5,119 nt of DNA, from NCBI GenBank assembly GCA_025928435.1, contig JAICJM010000242.1, positions 1 to 5,119 of the forward strand, in the 5' to 3' direction. This document shows positions 4,784-5,119 of the stretch, one piece after another (the stretch's first letter is position 1; the number at the start of each line of letters is the position of its first letter). The notes beneath the pieces were generated by a model. It ran no database searches. It was not told the DNA's origin and saw only the letters and a program-made list of their open reading frames with translations. The DNA comes from Thermoleophilia bacterium. Lineage in GTDB: Bacteria > Actinomycetota > Thermoleophilia > Gaiellales > JAICJC01. The translations under genes were made by a program, and so were the position numbers.

Positions 4784-5119
4784 TCAGAGGAGCTCGGACT
4801 CGTACGCGCGGAAGATGGCGGCGTAGTCGCCCGCGCCGGGCGCGTGCAGCGCCTGCACGAGCCGGTGGATGCGTGGCGCCATCACGAGCACGTACCGCGC
4901 GGGCTCGGGCCGGGCGTTCCAGAACGAGTGCGGCGTGCCGCGGGGGACGCGCACGGCGGCGCCGGGCCCGGCCTCGATCAGCTCGGAGCCGACGCGGAAG
5001 CCGAGCGTGCCCTCGAGCACGTACCAGGCCTCGTCGTCGGCGTGGTGGACGTGGAGCCCGGCGATCGGCCGGTCGGGGCCGGTGACCCCGCCCGGGTCTC
5101 CCCACTCGACCATGACGAA
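4784..5119 (-). CDS. Cupin domain protein (probably 5'-truncated by the window edge)
   Basis: The visible part is a single cupin beta-barrel. Counting from an in-frame ATG at 5113, motif 1 reads GLHVHHADDEAWYVLEG (19-35), with metal ligands His21, His23 and Glu28. Motif 2 reads GAAVRVPRGTPHSFWN (51-66), with His62 as the fourth ligand. A helical tail (about 80-105) and the stop at 4784-4786 follow. The frame stays open from that ATG to the window edge, and a cupin of this type normally has one or two more strands before the first motif, so the true start probably lies outside; a 109-residue protein from 5113 is the alternative. All four metal ligands are intact, so it could be an enzyme (dioxygenase or isomerase) or a small-molecule binder; its substrate is unknown. 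It is the first visible gene of the minus-strand set. Confidence 0.85.
   Translation of the reverse strand, partial: FVMVEWGDPGGVTGPDRPIAGLHVHHADDEAWYVLEGTLGFRVGSELIEAGPGAAVRVPRGTPHSFWNARPEPARYVLVMAPRIHRLVQALHAPGAGDYAAIFRAYESELL

Overview
This is a GC-rich (by eye about 70%) bacterial window with strongly G/C-biased third codon positions, tightly packed genes, a GTG start and two candidate leaderless starts. These traits suggest a high-GC actinobacterium, possibly a soil lineage such as Thermoleophilia; the lineage is an inference because no rRNA or other phylogenetic marker is present. I see six protein genes and no tRNA, rRNA, CRISPR array, transposase or phage gene.

Layout: positions 1 to about 314 hold no confident gene. 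They contain an unusual cluster of perfect hairpins: two tandem two-hairpin modules (84-142 and 209-270), with an 11-bp inverted repeat (58-68/198-208) that could enclose the first. Three plus-strand genes follow: a nitronate monooxygenase-type flavoprotein (315-1238), a small exported protein with an allene-oxide-cyclase-like barrel (1268-1741), and an exported phosphoesterase of the acid phosphatase/phospholipase C family (1814-2644). Three minus-strand genes face them: a cupin (4784 to the right edge, probably partial), an NmrA-like NAD(P)-binding oxidoreductase (3893-4747) and a 12-helix MFS transporter (2697-3896). The two groups converge on a 40-bp near-perfect palindrome (2651-2690) in the 52-bp gap between their stop codons.

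Working together: the NmrA-like and MFS genes share a 4-bp ATGA overlap, so they are probably translated as a coupled pair. With the cupin 36 bp upstream they look like a small redox/efflux operon, but no substrate can be read from the sequence. The plus-strand genes lie close together but each has its own start signals: a TAGGAT box 7 nt before the first ATG, a Shine-Dalgarno sequence buried in a hairpin before the second, and a GTTGCC direct repeat plus TTAAAT box before the third. They may be regulated separately.

I did not find a clear new multi-gene system. The least explained parts are the paired hairpin modules at 84-270, the hairpin over the ribosome binding site at 1242-1265, and the nested palindrome at 2651-2690.
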